Positions 23,706 to 34,533 of a DNA stretch of 64,000 nt are shown here, piece after piece. Positions within the stretch are counted from its first letter, which is position 1; every line of letters begins with the position of its first letter. The notes beneath the pieces are model-generated. The model made no database searches. It was not told the DNA's origin and saw only the letters and a program-made list of their open reading frames with translations. The DNA is taken from assembly GCF_000276665.1 (NCBI RefSeq), contig NW_004955465.1, positions 2,181,096 through 2,245,095 of the forward strand. Reading direction: 5' to 3'. The translations under genes were made by a program, and so were the position numbers. The DNA is from Chinchilla lanigera (taxonomy: Eukaryota; Chordata; Mammalia; Rodentia; Chinchillidae).

Positions 23706-24340
23706 AAGACCAAATATTTATTTACTTGAGAAGGCAGAAACTAGTTATAAAAACAGGGATAAGCAGCAGGTCTTACATCATAACCAAATTATTTTGTGGG
23801 GAATGCAGACAATAAGACACCACTGAGCTAACTTTTTTCTCAAGGTTATCACTAAGCTTACAATATTAACATCTGTATGAGGTGATCCTGCGAAGAACTG
23901 ACAAAGAAAATCAAAAGCAACCAAACCTCAGTCCTCTGGGAATTTGAACCCACAGCAGTGACACAAATGGCTGCACGATGCTACATGTTCTCTACATTAT
24001 GCCAAAGCAGCTCATAGGTACAGGGTGCAAGTATATCTGGTGACATACATGGAAGAAGTAGCCCACACTATGTCAGCAAAACCCACTGTGCATCCACCAC
24101 AGACACCTGTAAGGGAACCATTACAGTTTTGACCTTGATAATCAAGCCTCCCGAAGAAGGCAGGATGGACAGGAGGCCTGTTGTGAAAATGTAGGGAGGT
24201 CGTGATTACTGGGAAAGTTACCAATCCCAAAATGGAGTCGTTTATGTCAAACTCTTAAAAATGGAGCCAAGAAGCCATGATGAAAAGGTGCTTGTACATA
24301 ATAGGCCTGTGACAAGAACTACCCAGGCAATTCTTCAAAA
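23706..24340. other. unassigned; possibly LTR-derived
   Basis: CCCAAAATGGAGTCGTTTAT and AAAAATGGAGCCAAGAAGCC, together with GCTAATTTTTTTGGCTGCAC downstream at about 24655, faintly recall a gammaretrovirus-type LTR broken by the ID at 24522. Too weak to call. Confidence 0.3.
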
Positions 24341-24384
24341 CCACAGCATTCTCAAAAAAAAAAAAAAAGCCCACAGCATTCTCA
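24341..24384. repeat. 14-bp direct repeat around a bare poly(A)
   Basis: CCACAGCATTCTCA at 24341-24354 is repeated exactly at 24371-24384. Between the copies are an A-run of about 14 and GC. This is what L1-machinery insertion leaves when only the tail is copied: target duplication plus poly(A). Confidence 0.75.
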
Positions 24385-24521
24385 GTAAGTATATACACAG
24401 CTTCCAGATAAGCCCCTTGCCTACCAATGGCTCTTTTCACCAATATGCTAATGCCGGTTTCCTACAATCAGCCCACATAACCAATAATTTTTGTTTCCAA
24501 GCAATCTATGTGGACTTCTCC

Positions 24522-24624
24522 CTTTTTATTTATTTTTGTTTATTTATTTTGATACCAGGAATTGAACTCAGGACCTTGCACTTGCCAGGCAGGCACTGTG
24601 CCGCTGAGCTATCTCTCTGGCCCC
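24522..24624 (-). mobile_element. ID SINE, antisense
   Basis: On the + strand it reads T-rich tail, GATACCAGGAATTGAACTCA, CTTGCACTTGCCAGGCAGGC, GCCGCTGAGCTATCTCTCTG, GCCCC. That is the inverse of the ID body with intact A and B promoter boxes. Confidence 0.85.
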
Positions 24625-25604
24625 TTTTTTTCTTTTAAGAGCTCCTTTGTGCCGCTAATTTTTTTGGCTGCACCTGCAGTCCACCTGAGCATGCATGCCC
24701 TGATTTGGCATCCCCTGTTGTTCTCCAACACAAACTTCTTAAGGTAGCTGATGTCTCTTCGGTTCATTTCAGGTTGATATTCTGCTCATTATTTCAGCTC
24801 AACACCCAGGAAATGACGATGACCTGAATAAACTAGTGGAAGGAGGCGCCTGGCAGACATGAAGGTGACACAGACAACCAGGAAGGTGACATAATTCAGA
24901 CTGGCAGATTGGCTGCCAAAGTTCAACACACCCACCAAAAAGCTGAGCATAGAGAAGGAGGTGCAGGTTAGGTGGATGCTCCACTGCAATAAGAATTGTT
25001 AGCTCTGAGAGTGACCTGGGTTTCCACAGCCTGGAGCCTGGGAAGCAGCAGGAGTCATGGACCAGCCTCCCCCTGCAGAGTGGCTGAACCTGAAAGAGTG
25101 GTCACTCTGCCCTTGGAGGGGAAGGCTGCGGCTGGATGTGCAGGGACACGGGGGAGTGCAGAGCCAGGGTACGTGGTTCTCCTAGCACAGCGCTGTGGAA
25201 CCAGATCAGGGAAGCAGTCCAGACATGTGGAAGGCTGAGTCTGCTGCACCCTTAGACCTCTTCATGTCTTTTCACTAGTGGGAATAAAAACACTCATGAA
25301 GACCTCCTCATAGAGAGGGTAAAAGGCCTAGACTTTTCAGTACTGGATTCTCCATGCTTTAGGTAAATACATGTTGCTGTATCTTGTGAATAAGCCTAAC
25401 ATCCCCTTTGAAGTCTGTTTTAAAGCAGCATGGCCCATTTAAAAGAAGCTTAAAATATTCTGAGCGCGAGGTCTACAGCTGAAAAGTTCCAAGAGAGGAA
25501 TGGAAGCATGATGCCAAATCCACCTCTCCTACAGGATTCTATCCTGAATACACTGGTGTCTTGGTCACTCCCCTCGTTGCTGGGTTAGCCCAACACACTT
25601 TACT
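24625..25604. other. unassigned, locally GC-rich DNA
   Basis: The 25000-25250 segment is clearly GC-richer than the rest but has few CpGs, so it is not a CpG island. Overlapping frames on both strands there show no motif. A hydrophobic - strand frame at 24789-24989 is listed separately. Confidence 0.4.
24789..24989 (-). other. 66-codon hydrophobic open frame, candidate exon or pseudogene scrap (weak)
   Basis: The predicted peptide has two hydrophobic stretches (FSMLSFLVGVLNFG and LNYVTFLVVCVTFMS) separated by a short polar part, as in a membrane protein. Its start lies right after CAATTCTTATTGCAG, a reasonable 3' splice-site sequence. No strong 5' donor was found at the other end, and I do not recognise the protein. 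A second frame over the same bases is also open, which lowers the weight of this one. Confidence 0.18.
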
Positions 25605-25919
25605 TCAGGGAGAGGGGGTTATTTTGGCTTGGGTGTTGTAAGTTTCAGTCCTAACATGGTTACCTGGCTCCAGACAGAAGCAGCATGCTGGAAGGGCCTG
25701 AGCCTAGCAAAGCTGCTCTCCTCGTGGCAGACAGGAAGCAGAGAGAAGGAAAGATGCAGGGAAGGATATCAACCCTTCTAAGCTACACCCCAGTGGCCTG
25801 CCTCTTTTGACCAGGCCTTACCTCCTAACTCCTATCTCCTCCAGCAGCTGTACCACCCCAAACCCAATCACCTTCCGAACACACAAGGTTTGGGGGTATT
25901 TTAGATGTAAACCATAGCA
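25605..25919 (-). mobile_element. solitary LTR, MaLR (MT/MTE-like)
   Basis: GGGGGTTATTTTGGCTTGGG, GTTTCAGTCCTAACATGG, TCCTCGTGGCAGACAGGAAG, CAGTGGCCTGCCTCTTTTGA and GTAAACCATAGCA follow the antisense order of the other copies. The outer end is degraded. Confidence 0.65.
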
Positions 25920-26309
25920 ACAGGAATCACAGATGGAAGAAATGTCATGTAGCTTGGGGCACAAAGAGCAAGAGGGTAAGAAAAGTAGCCTGCGTGGAAA
26001 GAAAATAGTAACAGTGCCTTGAAATTTGGAGATGGAGCTCAGCAGTAGAAGTTTCCATGTCCTGTTACAGACCCTGCCTGAGCAACAGCAGCTGGACATG
26101 TGAAGACAGAGGTCACCAAGTGTCTCCCTATCATGCGGTCTCATTCATAGGGTGTGGCCTGGGGCTGGGGCCCCACACTGTCATGCTCTGACCAGTTGCA
26201 ACCCACCTTGCAAATCGGAGGTGTCTCCAGCAGCTTGGCAGGAAAGTAGACTCCTACATTCTCTTTTCTGGGCAACAATCCCCTTCCATTCATCGATCAC
26301 TCAATCTAT
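25920..26309. other. unique DNA, no recognised feature
   Basis: A - strand open frame of 108 codons (25818-26144) runs from the LTR into this stretch and shows no domain. Confidence 0.45.
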
Positions 26310-26800
26310 GTATCTATTGATTGTTATTTCTTCATTTTATTTTTGATTGACAAATCCTAATCATAAATGTCTAATGAGATATAATGTGATCTGTACCGTT
26401 AATTTTTTTACCTTTAATTTTTAATTTAGTGTGATGAATCAAGCTAATTAATACATCTAATCAACTCACACACCTATATTTTCATGGTATGATATATGAA
26501 ATATACTTTGTCAGCTATATTGACACTTATAATGCAGTCTACTGTTTATGACCATAGTCACCCTGCTGTGCATCTGATTGAAAAACCTGTCCCTCTTGTC
26601 CACCTGAAACCTGTACCATTGAATTAACAATTCTTCATTCCCTCCCTCCCCACCCCTCATTCCTCTGGGAAACATGACTCTGACTCTACCTCCATGAGTT
26701 CAGCTTTATTAGATTCCACACAGAAGAGAGTATGCCATGTCTGTCTATCTGTCTGGTGTACTTCACTTAGCATGATATCCTCCAAAATCATTTATTCTTA
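26310..26800 (-). mobile_element. old L1 3' end, antisense
   Basis: GTCACCCTGCTGTGCATCTG, TTCCTCTGGGAAACATGACT, GGTGTACTTCACTTAGCATG and ATATCCTCCAAAATCATTTA are antisense L1 3' UTR and ORF2-end landmarks. Confidence 0.75.
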
Positions 26801-27517
26801 TTTTTTTAAAAATAAGACAAAGGTCAAAGTATTTATTTTTATTTTTTTAAGAATTTGAAACAGAACCAACTATTGTTAGAAAGAAAAAATCTCCTCTCAT
26901 TAAAGTATCAATGATTGTGTTATGAGTAGATTTACTAAACACCTTCTTTGATTTTTTAAAAAATTTCAATGTGAAGAATTAAATACTTGAACAAATGAAG
27001 AAAAGACAAACATTAAGGATCAATGCCTTCTCTCATTCTACATAGTAATAATGCATGTAAAGATACTTCTTAGTAAAAGGCCTAATAACTCTATTACATA
27101 ATGTTCAAAAGATCAAGAAAACACAAATGAACACAAGAAATAATTCACAAGCAGGTTAAGTCTAGGGTTAACCAGCGACTTTCAGAATTTTGAATGAATT
27201 TTACATAAATAAAGTGTGCCCCTTCCTTCAGCACCAACACAGACCAACGCTGGGAACCAGATATACAAGAGAAAAGGCAGGCAGATTTCAGGCCAAAATC
27301 ACCCTTCAGACTACTGCTGCTGTGCAAGACACAACTTCCACACCACACTTGGTACTTGCGATCACCGCTATGTGCATGCTCAGAGTTAAGAAAATCAGAA
27401 TTGCTTCCTCATATTCATAAAGAGATCTATACTCACATGAAGGTATTCAACATAAAATATGGAAAATATTATTATCACAATCTTGGGTAGGTCAACCTGT
27501 CAGGCATTTTTCTCAAC
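26801..27517. other. AT-rich DNA, no recognised feature
   Basis: T- and A-rich runs near 26800-26860. Otherwise nothing recognised. Confidence 0.5.
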
Positions 27518-27740
27518 TACAGTAATACCTTGGTTCTCAAACACTTCTGTTTGCCAACAGTTTGGCTTGCAAACAAAAGTGCTCAGCAAAATTATGCTTC
27601 CATTCCCAAACTCCACATCTGATAATACACATGACCATGGCCATCTTCCTCACCTTCCCCACACAAACACAAACACAAACACAACCATCTTCCCCAATAT
27701 CACAAAAAATTAAGCTAATAAACCAAAGTACCACTGTATA
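27518..27740. mobile_element. TA-flanked MITE, Tc/mariner type
   Basis: The left end ACAGTAATACCTTGGTT and the inverse of the right end, ACAGTGGTACTTTGGTT, form terminal inverted repeats with TA on the outside. An (ACAAAC)-like run lies at about 27660-27685. Non-coding. Family not named with confidence. Confidence 0.6.
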
Positions 27741-28189
27741 GCTGTTGTGCCTTTGTAGTAGCAAAATTTTTGAAAAATATTCATTGAGTGAATTGTGATG
27801 CTGTTTAGATTTTTGAAATTGAACTTCACTTGTTTCTGGCTGATTTAGGGGACTGCTTTTGAGATGTTCTCAAACATGACCCAGGATATGGGTGTCTGCT
27901 CTTTCAAAAGTTGCAAAGCCTCACTGGTTTTAAATTTACTCTTTGATAAATGCCAGTTTTCTTGTCCAATTTTGGTTGTTGCATGCTGAACTCTCCCAGG
28001 TCCCCAGTTTGGAACTCCTACAGAAGAACTTCATACATCCTGTCACAAATCAAGCTCAAATTAAACAATGTATCTTAGTAGGAGTAATTTGCTTCTTCTT
28101 TTGCTGATATACTAAACAACATTTGTTTCTGTATCTATTCCATTTCTGACATTAGAACCAACAGTTCACAGCAAACAAGATTCTTGATA
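27741..28189. other. AT-rich DNA, no recognised feature
   Basis: Nothing recognised. Confidence 0.5.
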
Positions 28190-28830
28190 GGACTCGAAGC
28201 CCCACTGGACCCAGGGAGCCCCCTTCATGGTATCTTCCCAAAAGAATTAAAAGCATCATACCATGGTGATATATGTGCCCCCATGTTTATAGCAGCACAG
28301 TTTGTAACAGCTGTATCTTGGAAAGAGCCCACATGCCCATTAACTGAGGAATGGATCAAGAAGGTGTGGATTATTTTTTATACAATGGAGTACTACTCAG
28401 CTATAAAGAAGAATAAACTTGAGACATTTATAGCTAAATGGATGGAGCTTGAGCCCATACTCTTAAATGAAATAAATTAGACACACGTATGTAAATATCT
28501 CATTGTCTCTGGTGTGAAAAATGGAAAGTGTAAATAAGAACCAAACTATATAATAGATTCTGTAAAGGAGGAAGAAATTTTTCAAAAGAAAAGGGAAACT
28601 AGAGTGGGGGAGGGAGAAAGGAAAGAAAGGAAAAGAAAAATGAGGAAAAAAGAATAAAATGGAAACAAAGCTTTGTAAATAAGGAGGGGAAGAGGGGTTG
28701 AAGGGAAGGGAGAGGAATGGGCAGAAAAGTAATCAAACTATATCATGTACAGATACAAATTCCCGATGATGAATGTGATCATGATGTATATCTAAATGGT
28801 ACCAATAAACTTAGTAATCATTTAAAAAGA
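28190..28830 (+). mobile_element. L1 LINE 3' end, sense, with ORF2 C-terminal relic
   Basis: A + frame retains ORF2-tail words such as MEYYSAIKKN and WMELEPILLNE. These are followed by GTCTCTGGTGTGAAAAATGG, a purine-rich 3' UTR tract (GGGGGAGGGAGAAAGG) and TGTACAGATACAAATTCCCG. The last part recurs at 34117-34533 and 38790-38950, marking one L1 subfamily. 5'-truncated. Confidence 0.85.
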
Positions 28831-29061
28831 AAAATACAAGAACATGAGAAGAAAAACAATTTGTAAAATTTTGACACCAGGAGGAACAGAAAAGAAATTG
28901 TACATCACCATATTTCAAAAACGGATTAACTTCCAATTTGTGGTGGAATGCAAAGCTTCAGGAGGCAAGAAAGTCAAGACATGTAATCCACTGAGGATGG
29001 CTGCATAGTCATTTGTATTGCTGAAATAAGATCCCTCCTTTCTGAGGCAGAAGAGTACTTC
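28831..29061. other. short unassigned stretch
   Basis: No feature recognised. The right part may already belong to the antisense L1 that follows. Confidence 0.4.
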
Positions 29062-29117
<56 letters not shown>

Positions 29118-29195
29118 ATTCCACTAGTAAGGGTTAAACCCAGTGTCTCACACAGGCTGGGCAAGCACTCTGTGCTATGTCTCCCACCCTGACTT
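29062..29195 (-). mobile_element. old ID-type SINE, antisense, with (GT)n
   Basis: A (GT)n run of about 50 bp (29064-29115) sits where the A-rich tail would be. It is followed by ACTAGTAAGGGTTAAACCCA, GCTGGGCAAGCACTCTGTGC and TATGTCTCCCACCCTG, a degraded inverse of the ID body. Flanking L1 sequence resumes at 29196. Confidence 0.55.
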
Positions 29196-29565
29196 CCGTA
29201 TTTAAAAGGATGAGTGATGTTCCTTTGTGTGCCTATGGGTCCACTGAAGAGTGGGTTGGTTGCTTTCTTATCTTGACTACTGTGAGTGATGCTGCAGTGA
29301 ACCCGGCTGTGAAGATAGCTCTTTGAGATCATGATCCAGTCCTATTGGATACATATACAAAATTGGAAATGCTAGACCATATTATAAACCTATTTTTAGT
29401 TTTTTAAGGAAATGCTACTGGGTTTCTCACAACTGCTGCGTTGTTTTACATTCTCATCAATAGTACAAAAGAGTTCCAGTCTCTCCCCCATCATCTCCAA
29501 CACCTGTTTTCTTTTCCTTTTGTTGTTGCTCTTGCTGGTAATAGCCATGCCAACAGATAGGAAGA
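29196..29565 (-). mobile_element. L1 LINE 3' end, antisense
   Basis: GGGTTGGTTGCTTTCTTATC, TTGACTACTGTGAGTGATGC, TGCAGTGAAC, then TACATTCTCATCAATAGTAC and AAGAGTTCCAGTCTCTCCCC are antisense L1 words. It lies in opposite orientation to the L1 at 28190. Confidence 0.75.
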
Positions 29566-29719
29566 ACAATTCCAAATTTTACTCTACATATTTTCCATGT
29601 TACTTTAAAAAATCACCACATTTCAGAGTTGAAGCACATGTTAATAATCTTCAGTATAAAATCAAGCTTCAAAACTCAACAACTTGCACTAAAAGTTTGG
29701 AGATTACCAGGAATATAAC

Positions 29720-29900
29720 GCAGTGCTGAGAAAAAATTTTGGTAATTAGAGTCACATAGATATGCTGCAGTCCAAACCATGCCGTTAATAACTGTGTAGG
29801 ATATGATGAATCACAGCCTCACTGGCCCTCTGTAACAGGATAGTTATAAGAATTGTGTAGAAGATCTTTGGAAAAGTATGAAACATGATAAAGTACAATA
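29720..29900 (-). mobile_element. MIR SINE, antisense, degraded
   Basis: TCACAGCCTCACTGGCCCTC, GATAGTTATAAGAATTGTGT and AGTATGAAACATGATAAAGT follow the antisense MIR order. Confidence 0.5.
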
Positions 29901-30082
29901 GATATCAATATCAGGATAATATCTGAGCATGTCAATCGTGTATGGTTTTGGAATAAATTTTTCCATTTTATTTCCACTTTTAGTCAGTTTTGAGTGACAG
30001 TGCATACCCAGATATGGGGGCAAATGTGGTCTGCAAGGAAGCTCATCTCACACCTAACAACTGTGCTTGACAATCCAAAAAG

Positions 30083-30557
30083 TACAGGGCGCCATCAAAC
30101 TATATGGTGATTGTCTACACAAAAAAATTTATTCTATAAAAGGCACATTCCTATGAATCCTCCTCAGAGTACTCCCCATTTCTTGGAATGCAATTATTCC
30201 ATTGTTCTCACCACTTTCTGAAGCAGTTCTGAAAGCTATATTTCACAAGTGTTTTTATGAAGTGTGATCAAAAAAATAGGATAAATGCTGCTGTCAAGTG
30301 TGGTCCAATAGAAAGGCAGGCTCATGGAAATGTCACTGTGTGTCCTTATCCACCTTAGCCACTGGACCTGCACCATGGGACTTCTGGCTCTTCTCCAAAG
30401 TCAAAATAACAATGAAAGTCAAAATAACAGTGAAAGGTAAATATATTGAACTGATTCGGGACATTGAGGTAGCCACAACAGTGAAATCAAAGACAGTCAC
30501 CAAAGACTTCCAGAAGTGCTTCAGAGACCAGCAAAAACATTCATCATAGCTATTAAT
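30083..30557. mobile_element. palindromic mariner-like element, copy 3
   Basis: The left end is TACAGGGCGCCATCAAACTA. The left arm holds the - strand C-terminal segment (CACTTTCTGAAGCAGTTCTG). From about 30345 the + strand reads the catalytic-region relic (CTTATCCACCTTAGCCACTG, GGGACTTCTGGCTCTTCTCC, AAAGTCAAAATAACAATGAA). A matching C-terminal segment with DFQKCFRD follows near 30505. An internal TCAAAATAACAATGAAAG duplication is specific to this copy. Its right terminus is unclear. Confidence 0.7.
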
Positions 30558-30765
30558 CAGACTTTATATATCCTAAATACAGATGTAAACTGAGATTAAA
30601 TAAAGTATGGGATAACTAGAGAGAGAGAGAGAGAGGAGATCTATGTGGCAAAAATTAGTACATATGTCCAATATATCTCCTTCATTTAAGGAGATGAGCA
30701 TCAGAAGAAAAAACAGAAATGCAAAAATGGAAGAAAAAGGGCAAATGGGAAACATGCACCTCTTT
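30558..30765. other. short unassigned stretch with (GA)n
   Basis: A GAGAGA run lies at 30619-30635. Nothing else recognised. Confidence 0.6.
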
Positions 30766-30910
30766 ATTTGGTCAATAAATGCTTAGCAAGCATTTTTCTC
30801 TTCAACACAAAGTTGAATAAAAGCTGTACAAGTAGCTACTAGCTCAAAGGAGCTTATCGGTTACATAAGGGTCTAAAAAGGCTATCACAAGTGTTATTAC
30901 TGATAAGTAC
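30766..30910 (-). mobile_element. L2 LINE 3' end, antisense
   Basis: GGTCAATAAATGCTTAGCAA and CTCAAAGGAGCTTATCGGTT fit the antisense L2 tail. Confidence 0.5.
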
Positions 30911-31269
30911 TGACCTTCATGAACTCTAGACATTTATGCCAGGTATCTATCCTGAACTCTGGACTTAACATATTCCATTCTCTATGCAAAATCTTCACTG
31001 TAACATTCAGTATAGAGTTCAAATTCTATGCATTCAAAACTGAAGTCTTCACTCTTGGTTAAAAGCTGCTCCTCCTGCTACACGCCGCAGGGCGGGAGTT
31101 AGCAGTCCCAACTTTGCAATTATACAGGGTGAAAGTCATTCTAACCTCTTTCTCTTTGTATCTCTTCTTCTGTTCCTCTGTTGTCTCTCTTTGTTTCTGT
31201 CTTTTCCTCTCTCTCAATCTCTCTCTGTCTCTCTCCTCCACTCTGTCTCTCTGTGTTTGTATCCCCGTC
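30911..31269. other. unassigned, with CT-rich tract
   Basis: A CT-rich low-complexity tract spans about 31140-31255. The rest is unrecognised. Confidence 0.55.
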
Positions 31270-31550
31270 TCACATTTTAGCCTTTAATTTCTGTTTACTT
31301 TACTTTCAGAATATATCCTAAATGCAAACACTTCTCACCACCTTCTATGCTTCTTGATCCTCACAAGCTTTTTCCAAGACTATACCAATCCCTTATCTGA
31401 CTTATCCTCTTATTTATTGCCTTTATCTCTGTAAGAGATTGCAGGCTCCAAGAGAACAGAGACTTTATCTGTTTTCTTCAGTACTATATCTTTAATTATA
31501 AAACAGTGTATGATATATATGTCTATAAAGACTTATTGAAGGAACACTGT
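31270..31550 (+). mobile_element. L2 LINE 3' end, sense
   Basis: TTGCAGGCTCCAAGAGAACA, GAGACTTTATCTGTTTTCTT and a final TAAAGACTTATTGAAGGAAC match the L2 3' terminus pattern. Confidence 0.6.
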
Positions 31551-31636
31551 AAGAAGTGGCATAATTTCTACATGATTTTGAAGATTAAAAGGACAAATGA
31601 AGAAGTTAATATTTAAGTTCTATTTGGAGAAATGAT

Positions 31637-32151
31637 TGGAGGAGTTCCTCCCATACCTATGGGGAATGTCCCAAGGCATCCACAGGCACTGTGAACAGTG
31701 CAAAACCCTAGATATAAAATATTTTCCTTAAATATGCACATCTATGGTAAAGTGTAAATTATAAATTAGGAACATTAAAATATAACACAAATAATCAATA
31801 ACAGAAGATAACAACTCCAACAACACAGTGTAATACCAGTTTGCACTTTGAGGCTATTGTCTAGTAAAATAAGGGTTACTTGAATATAAGCACTGCTGTA
31901 CTGATTTAATAACCAGAAAGGCTACTAAACTACTAACAAGCAGATAGCAGATGTAGCTTAGACATCCTGGATGAGGGGGTGACTCATATCTCAGGCTGGT
32001 GGACCAGGACAGCACAAGAGTTCATCATGCTCCATGGAATGGCATGCATTTTACAGCTTTCAAATTCTTTATTTCTGGAATTTTCCATTAAATCCTTTTG
32101 ACCCATGGTGACTACAAATAATTGAATCCATGGCTAAGGGAGGCAACTGTA
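31637..32151 (-). mobile_element. TcMar-Tigger non-autonomous element
   Basis: The ends GAGTTCCTCCCATACCTATG and, inverted, CAGTTGCCTCCCTTAGCCAT are paired TIRs with TA at the right edge. The - strand keeps Tigger words such as GCATGCCATTCCATGGAGCA, AAGTAACCCTTATTTTACTA and GCCTCAAAGTGCAAACTGG. No reading frame survives. Confidence 0.7.
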
Positions 32152-32299
32152 TATGCTTATCAAGTGGACAAGGCCAAGAGCAGCCTGCTAAGCAGAGTGA
32201 TGAGTGTGTGGAAAGACATCATGACATGAACCAGCCTTGCCAGTTCTTGGAGGGTAACTAATCCTGTGTGTTGAAACCTAACATATAAGGGAAAAGAGA

Positions 32300-32840
32300 G
32301 AAGGGCAGGCAAATCTAGACCTCAGAGGATCTTCTGTATCATTCTTAGGGCTTTGGGCTTAGACCCATGGGTAATGAAGGTATGTCAAAAGACTTTAAGT
32401 GATGAGAAGTTGTGTTCAGTTTTGCATTTTCAGAAGAAGGTTGGATTGGTAAGGACAGGACTGATGAAAGAAACAAGGTTAGGAAATTGTTGCTTACAAC
32501 ATATGTATCAAACTCTAAAGCTCTAGAAGCATGATGAGTGTAAGAGAGGTGTTAAAGAGAAGAATTCATTTGGCATGGAGCATGCATGCTAAGAGAAAAA
32601 GAAAAAACCAGGAGGTCACTTAGATACCTGTCTTGACACATGTCAAGATGAGGACTGCATTAAGAAGAGTGCCCTGGGGAGACATAAAGTGTTAGAATAT
32701 CAGTGTGGTCCTTGCAAAAGAGCTGGCACACTCAAATGAGTAATGAAGGAAGTGTAGTAGGAAGACTAATTACAAAGGTGTGTGCTGAGTTCAGGAAAGC
32801 CAAGAGGGTAGAACATTCCCAGCACAACAGCAAGTATACA
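32300..32840 (-). mobile_element. L2 LINE, antisense, degraded
   Basis: GGGCTTTGGGCTTAGACCCA, GTGATGAGAAGTTGTGTTCA, GAGTGCCCTGGGGAGACATA and TTCAGGAAAGCCAAGAGGGT lie in the order expected of antisense L2. Confidence 0.5.
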
Positions 32841-33154
32841 TCCTCATGTTAGGACTGAAGGAGGAGAAAGAGTAGTCACTGGAAGCCGGAGGGCTCCCAG
32901 CGGGCACTGGATCCTTAAGTAGAGCAGTGCTGCCCAGATCCAGGATACTGTTTAGGGAGATAAACACCTCAAGTGAACTCTTTTGTGGCCTCCTTACTTC
33001 TCCTGGATCCTCTTATTAGCCAAACCCAGCAAGAAGACAAGTGGCTGAGACATTAATGCGACTCTTCAAAGGGAGCCTTTGCAGGCCTAGAGTAAAGGAA
33101 GGGAAAAGTGGATTCCCCAGAAATCAATGGAAAATATCCAGCTCTTCCCTTCTA
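32841..33154. other. unassigned DNA
   Basis: No family recognised. The right edge is the target duplication of the next ID. Confidence 0.45.
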
Positions 33155-33172
33155 CCCTTGGTGTCAATTCTT

Positions 33173-33282
33173 TTTTTTTTTTTTTTTTTTTTTTTGGTTT
33201 TTCTCCGGTACCGGGAACCGAACTCACGACCTTGCACTTGCCAGGCAGGCGCTTTTGCCGCTGAGCTAAATCCCCAGCCCCT
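33173..33282 (-). mobile_element. young ID SINE, antisense, with 18-bp target duplication
   Basis: It has a poly(T) of about 25 (the inverted tail), then CTCCGGTACCGGGAACCGAA, CTCACGACCTTGCACTTGCC, AGGCAGGCGCTTTTGCCGCT and GAGCTAAATCCCCAGCCCC. CCCTTGGTGTCAATTCTT flanks it at 33155-33172 and 33283-33300, exact over 18 bp. Long tail and perfect duplication mean recent insertion. Confidence 0.95.
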
Positions 33283-33342
33283 CCCTTGGTGTCAATTCTT
33301 GTTCTTCAGGTGAAAAACATTGCAATCCCAATGGGGAGTGTC

Positions 33343-33713
33343 TTGGGTATTTTTCTCTCATTGCTGAGACAAAATACACAACTCCCAAAATTAAGGAGAG
33401 AAAGATTTATTTAACTTACAGTCTGTGGAGGTTTCAGTCCATACTTGGCCGGCCCCAAGGCAGAGTGGCACATGGCAGAGGGCAAATGTTCATGGCAGTG
33501 GAAAACAGCAAAAGCAACAAGAGCAGAAGTGAGGAGTGGTGGCAAGCAGCCTCTTTCCTTCCCTTACATTGTATGCAAACTACCCACCCCAGGGCAGGTG
33601 TAGCACTCACACCCAGAATTCCAACATAGGCCCATGAATCAATCATAAACCCTAAAAGCCTGCCCCATGACTGCATGTGGCTTTGGGGGGACATCTAGAT
33701 ACAAACCACAACA
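33343..33713 (-). mobile_element. solitary LTR, MaLR (MT/MTE-like)
   Basis: CATTGCTGAGACAAAATACA, GAGAAAGATTTATTTAACTT, GTTTCAGTCCATACTTGGCC, CTTTGGGGGGACATCTAGAT and ACAAACCACAACA are the antisense landmarks, close to those of the copy at 37460. Confidence 0.75.
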
Positions 33714-34116
33714 GGAAAACACAAAATCCTCCAACTGCTGTATCATTTCTGGATAAATTCAGCCATTCTGCCACCAGAAACTAGAAACACTACTCAGAAT
33801 CAATGCTTCTCCTGGTATGTGTGAGGGGGATACATCCCTGCAGCTGTCATAGTGACCCTTGCTCCGTTCCCTGTGTTAGTGTGGTGATAAGTCCACCTTG
33901 ATGTGGGGTATTTTTCTGCTTTATATTGTATCACTGGCTTTGACTTGCTAGTAAAAATTTTACAAAAGATTATTGCTTATTTATTGCTTATTATTGCTTT
34001 ATTTGTTCATGAGAGGTATTGATCTGTAATAATCTATGTTCTGGTCAGCTTTTGAAGTAATTGTTACTTCACCTCAGAAAATTGTTTCTTCTGTTGCTTT
34101 TGTATCTTTTCATTTT
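33714..34116. other. unassigned AT-rich DNA
   Basis: Nothing recognised. Confidence 0.45.
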
Positions 34117-34533
34117 TAGGTAAATGGATGCACTTTGAGACCATTGTCTTAAGTGAAATAAATCAGACACACATGTGTAAATATCTCCAAATGTGTACAT
34201 GTCTCTCTGGTGTGAGAAACTGAAAGTGTAAATATGAACAAAATGTATAACAGATTATTGTGAAGTACGAAGAAATTTTTCAAAGGGAAAGAAAAACTAG
34301 GGAGGGAGAGGTAGAAAGGAAGAAAGGAAGAAGAAAAAATGAGAAAAGAAGGATAAAATGGAAACAAAAGTTTGTACATAAGGAAGGGAAGAGGGATTGA
34401 AGGGAGGAGAGGGGGATAGGGAAAAAAGAGGAATCAAGATACATCATGTACAAGTAGAAATTCCCTATGATGAATGTGATCACAATATATATCTGAATTG
34501 TACCAGTAAACTTAATAAAAAATAAAATAAATT
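34117..34533 (+). mobile_element. L1 LINE 3' end, sense (same subfamily as 28190)
   Basis: GTAAATGGATGCACTTTGAG, AGTGAAATAAATCAGACACA, GTGTGAGAAACTGAAAGTGT, a purine-rich UTR and TACCAGTAAACTTAATAAAA align along their length with 28430-28815. Confidence 0.85.

Noticed and set aside
23930..24790. Class I ERV LTR split by an ID
   Set aside because: Only a few LTR-like words on each side; ends and target duplication could not be defined.
25000..25250. CpG island or promoter
   Set aside because: GC-rich but CpG-poor, with no adjoining transcript evidence.
28184..28480. 98-codon frame as a cellular gene
   Set aside because: Its C-terminal half is the L1 ORF2 tail (MEYYSAIKKN).
29064..29115. CRISPR-like repeat
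   Set aside because: Simple (GT)n; no repeat-spacer structure exists anywhere in the window.
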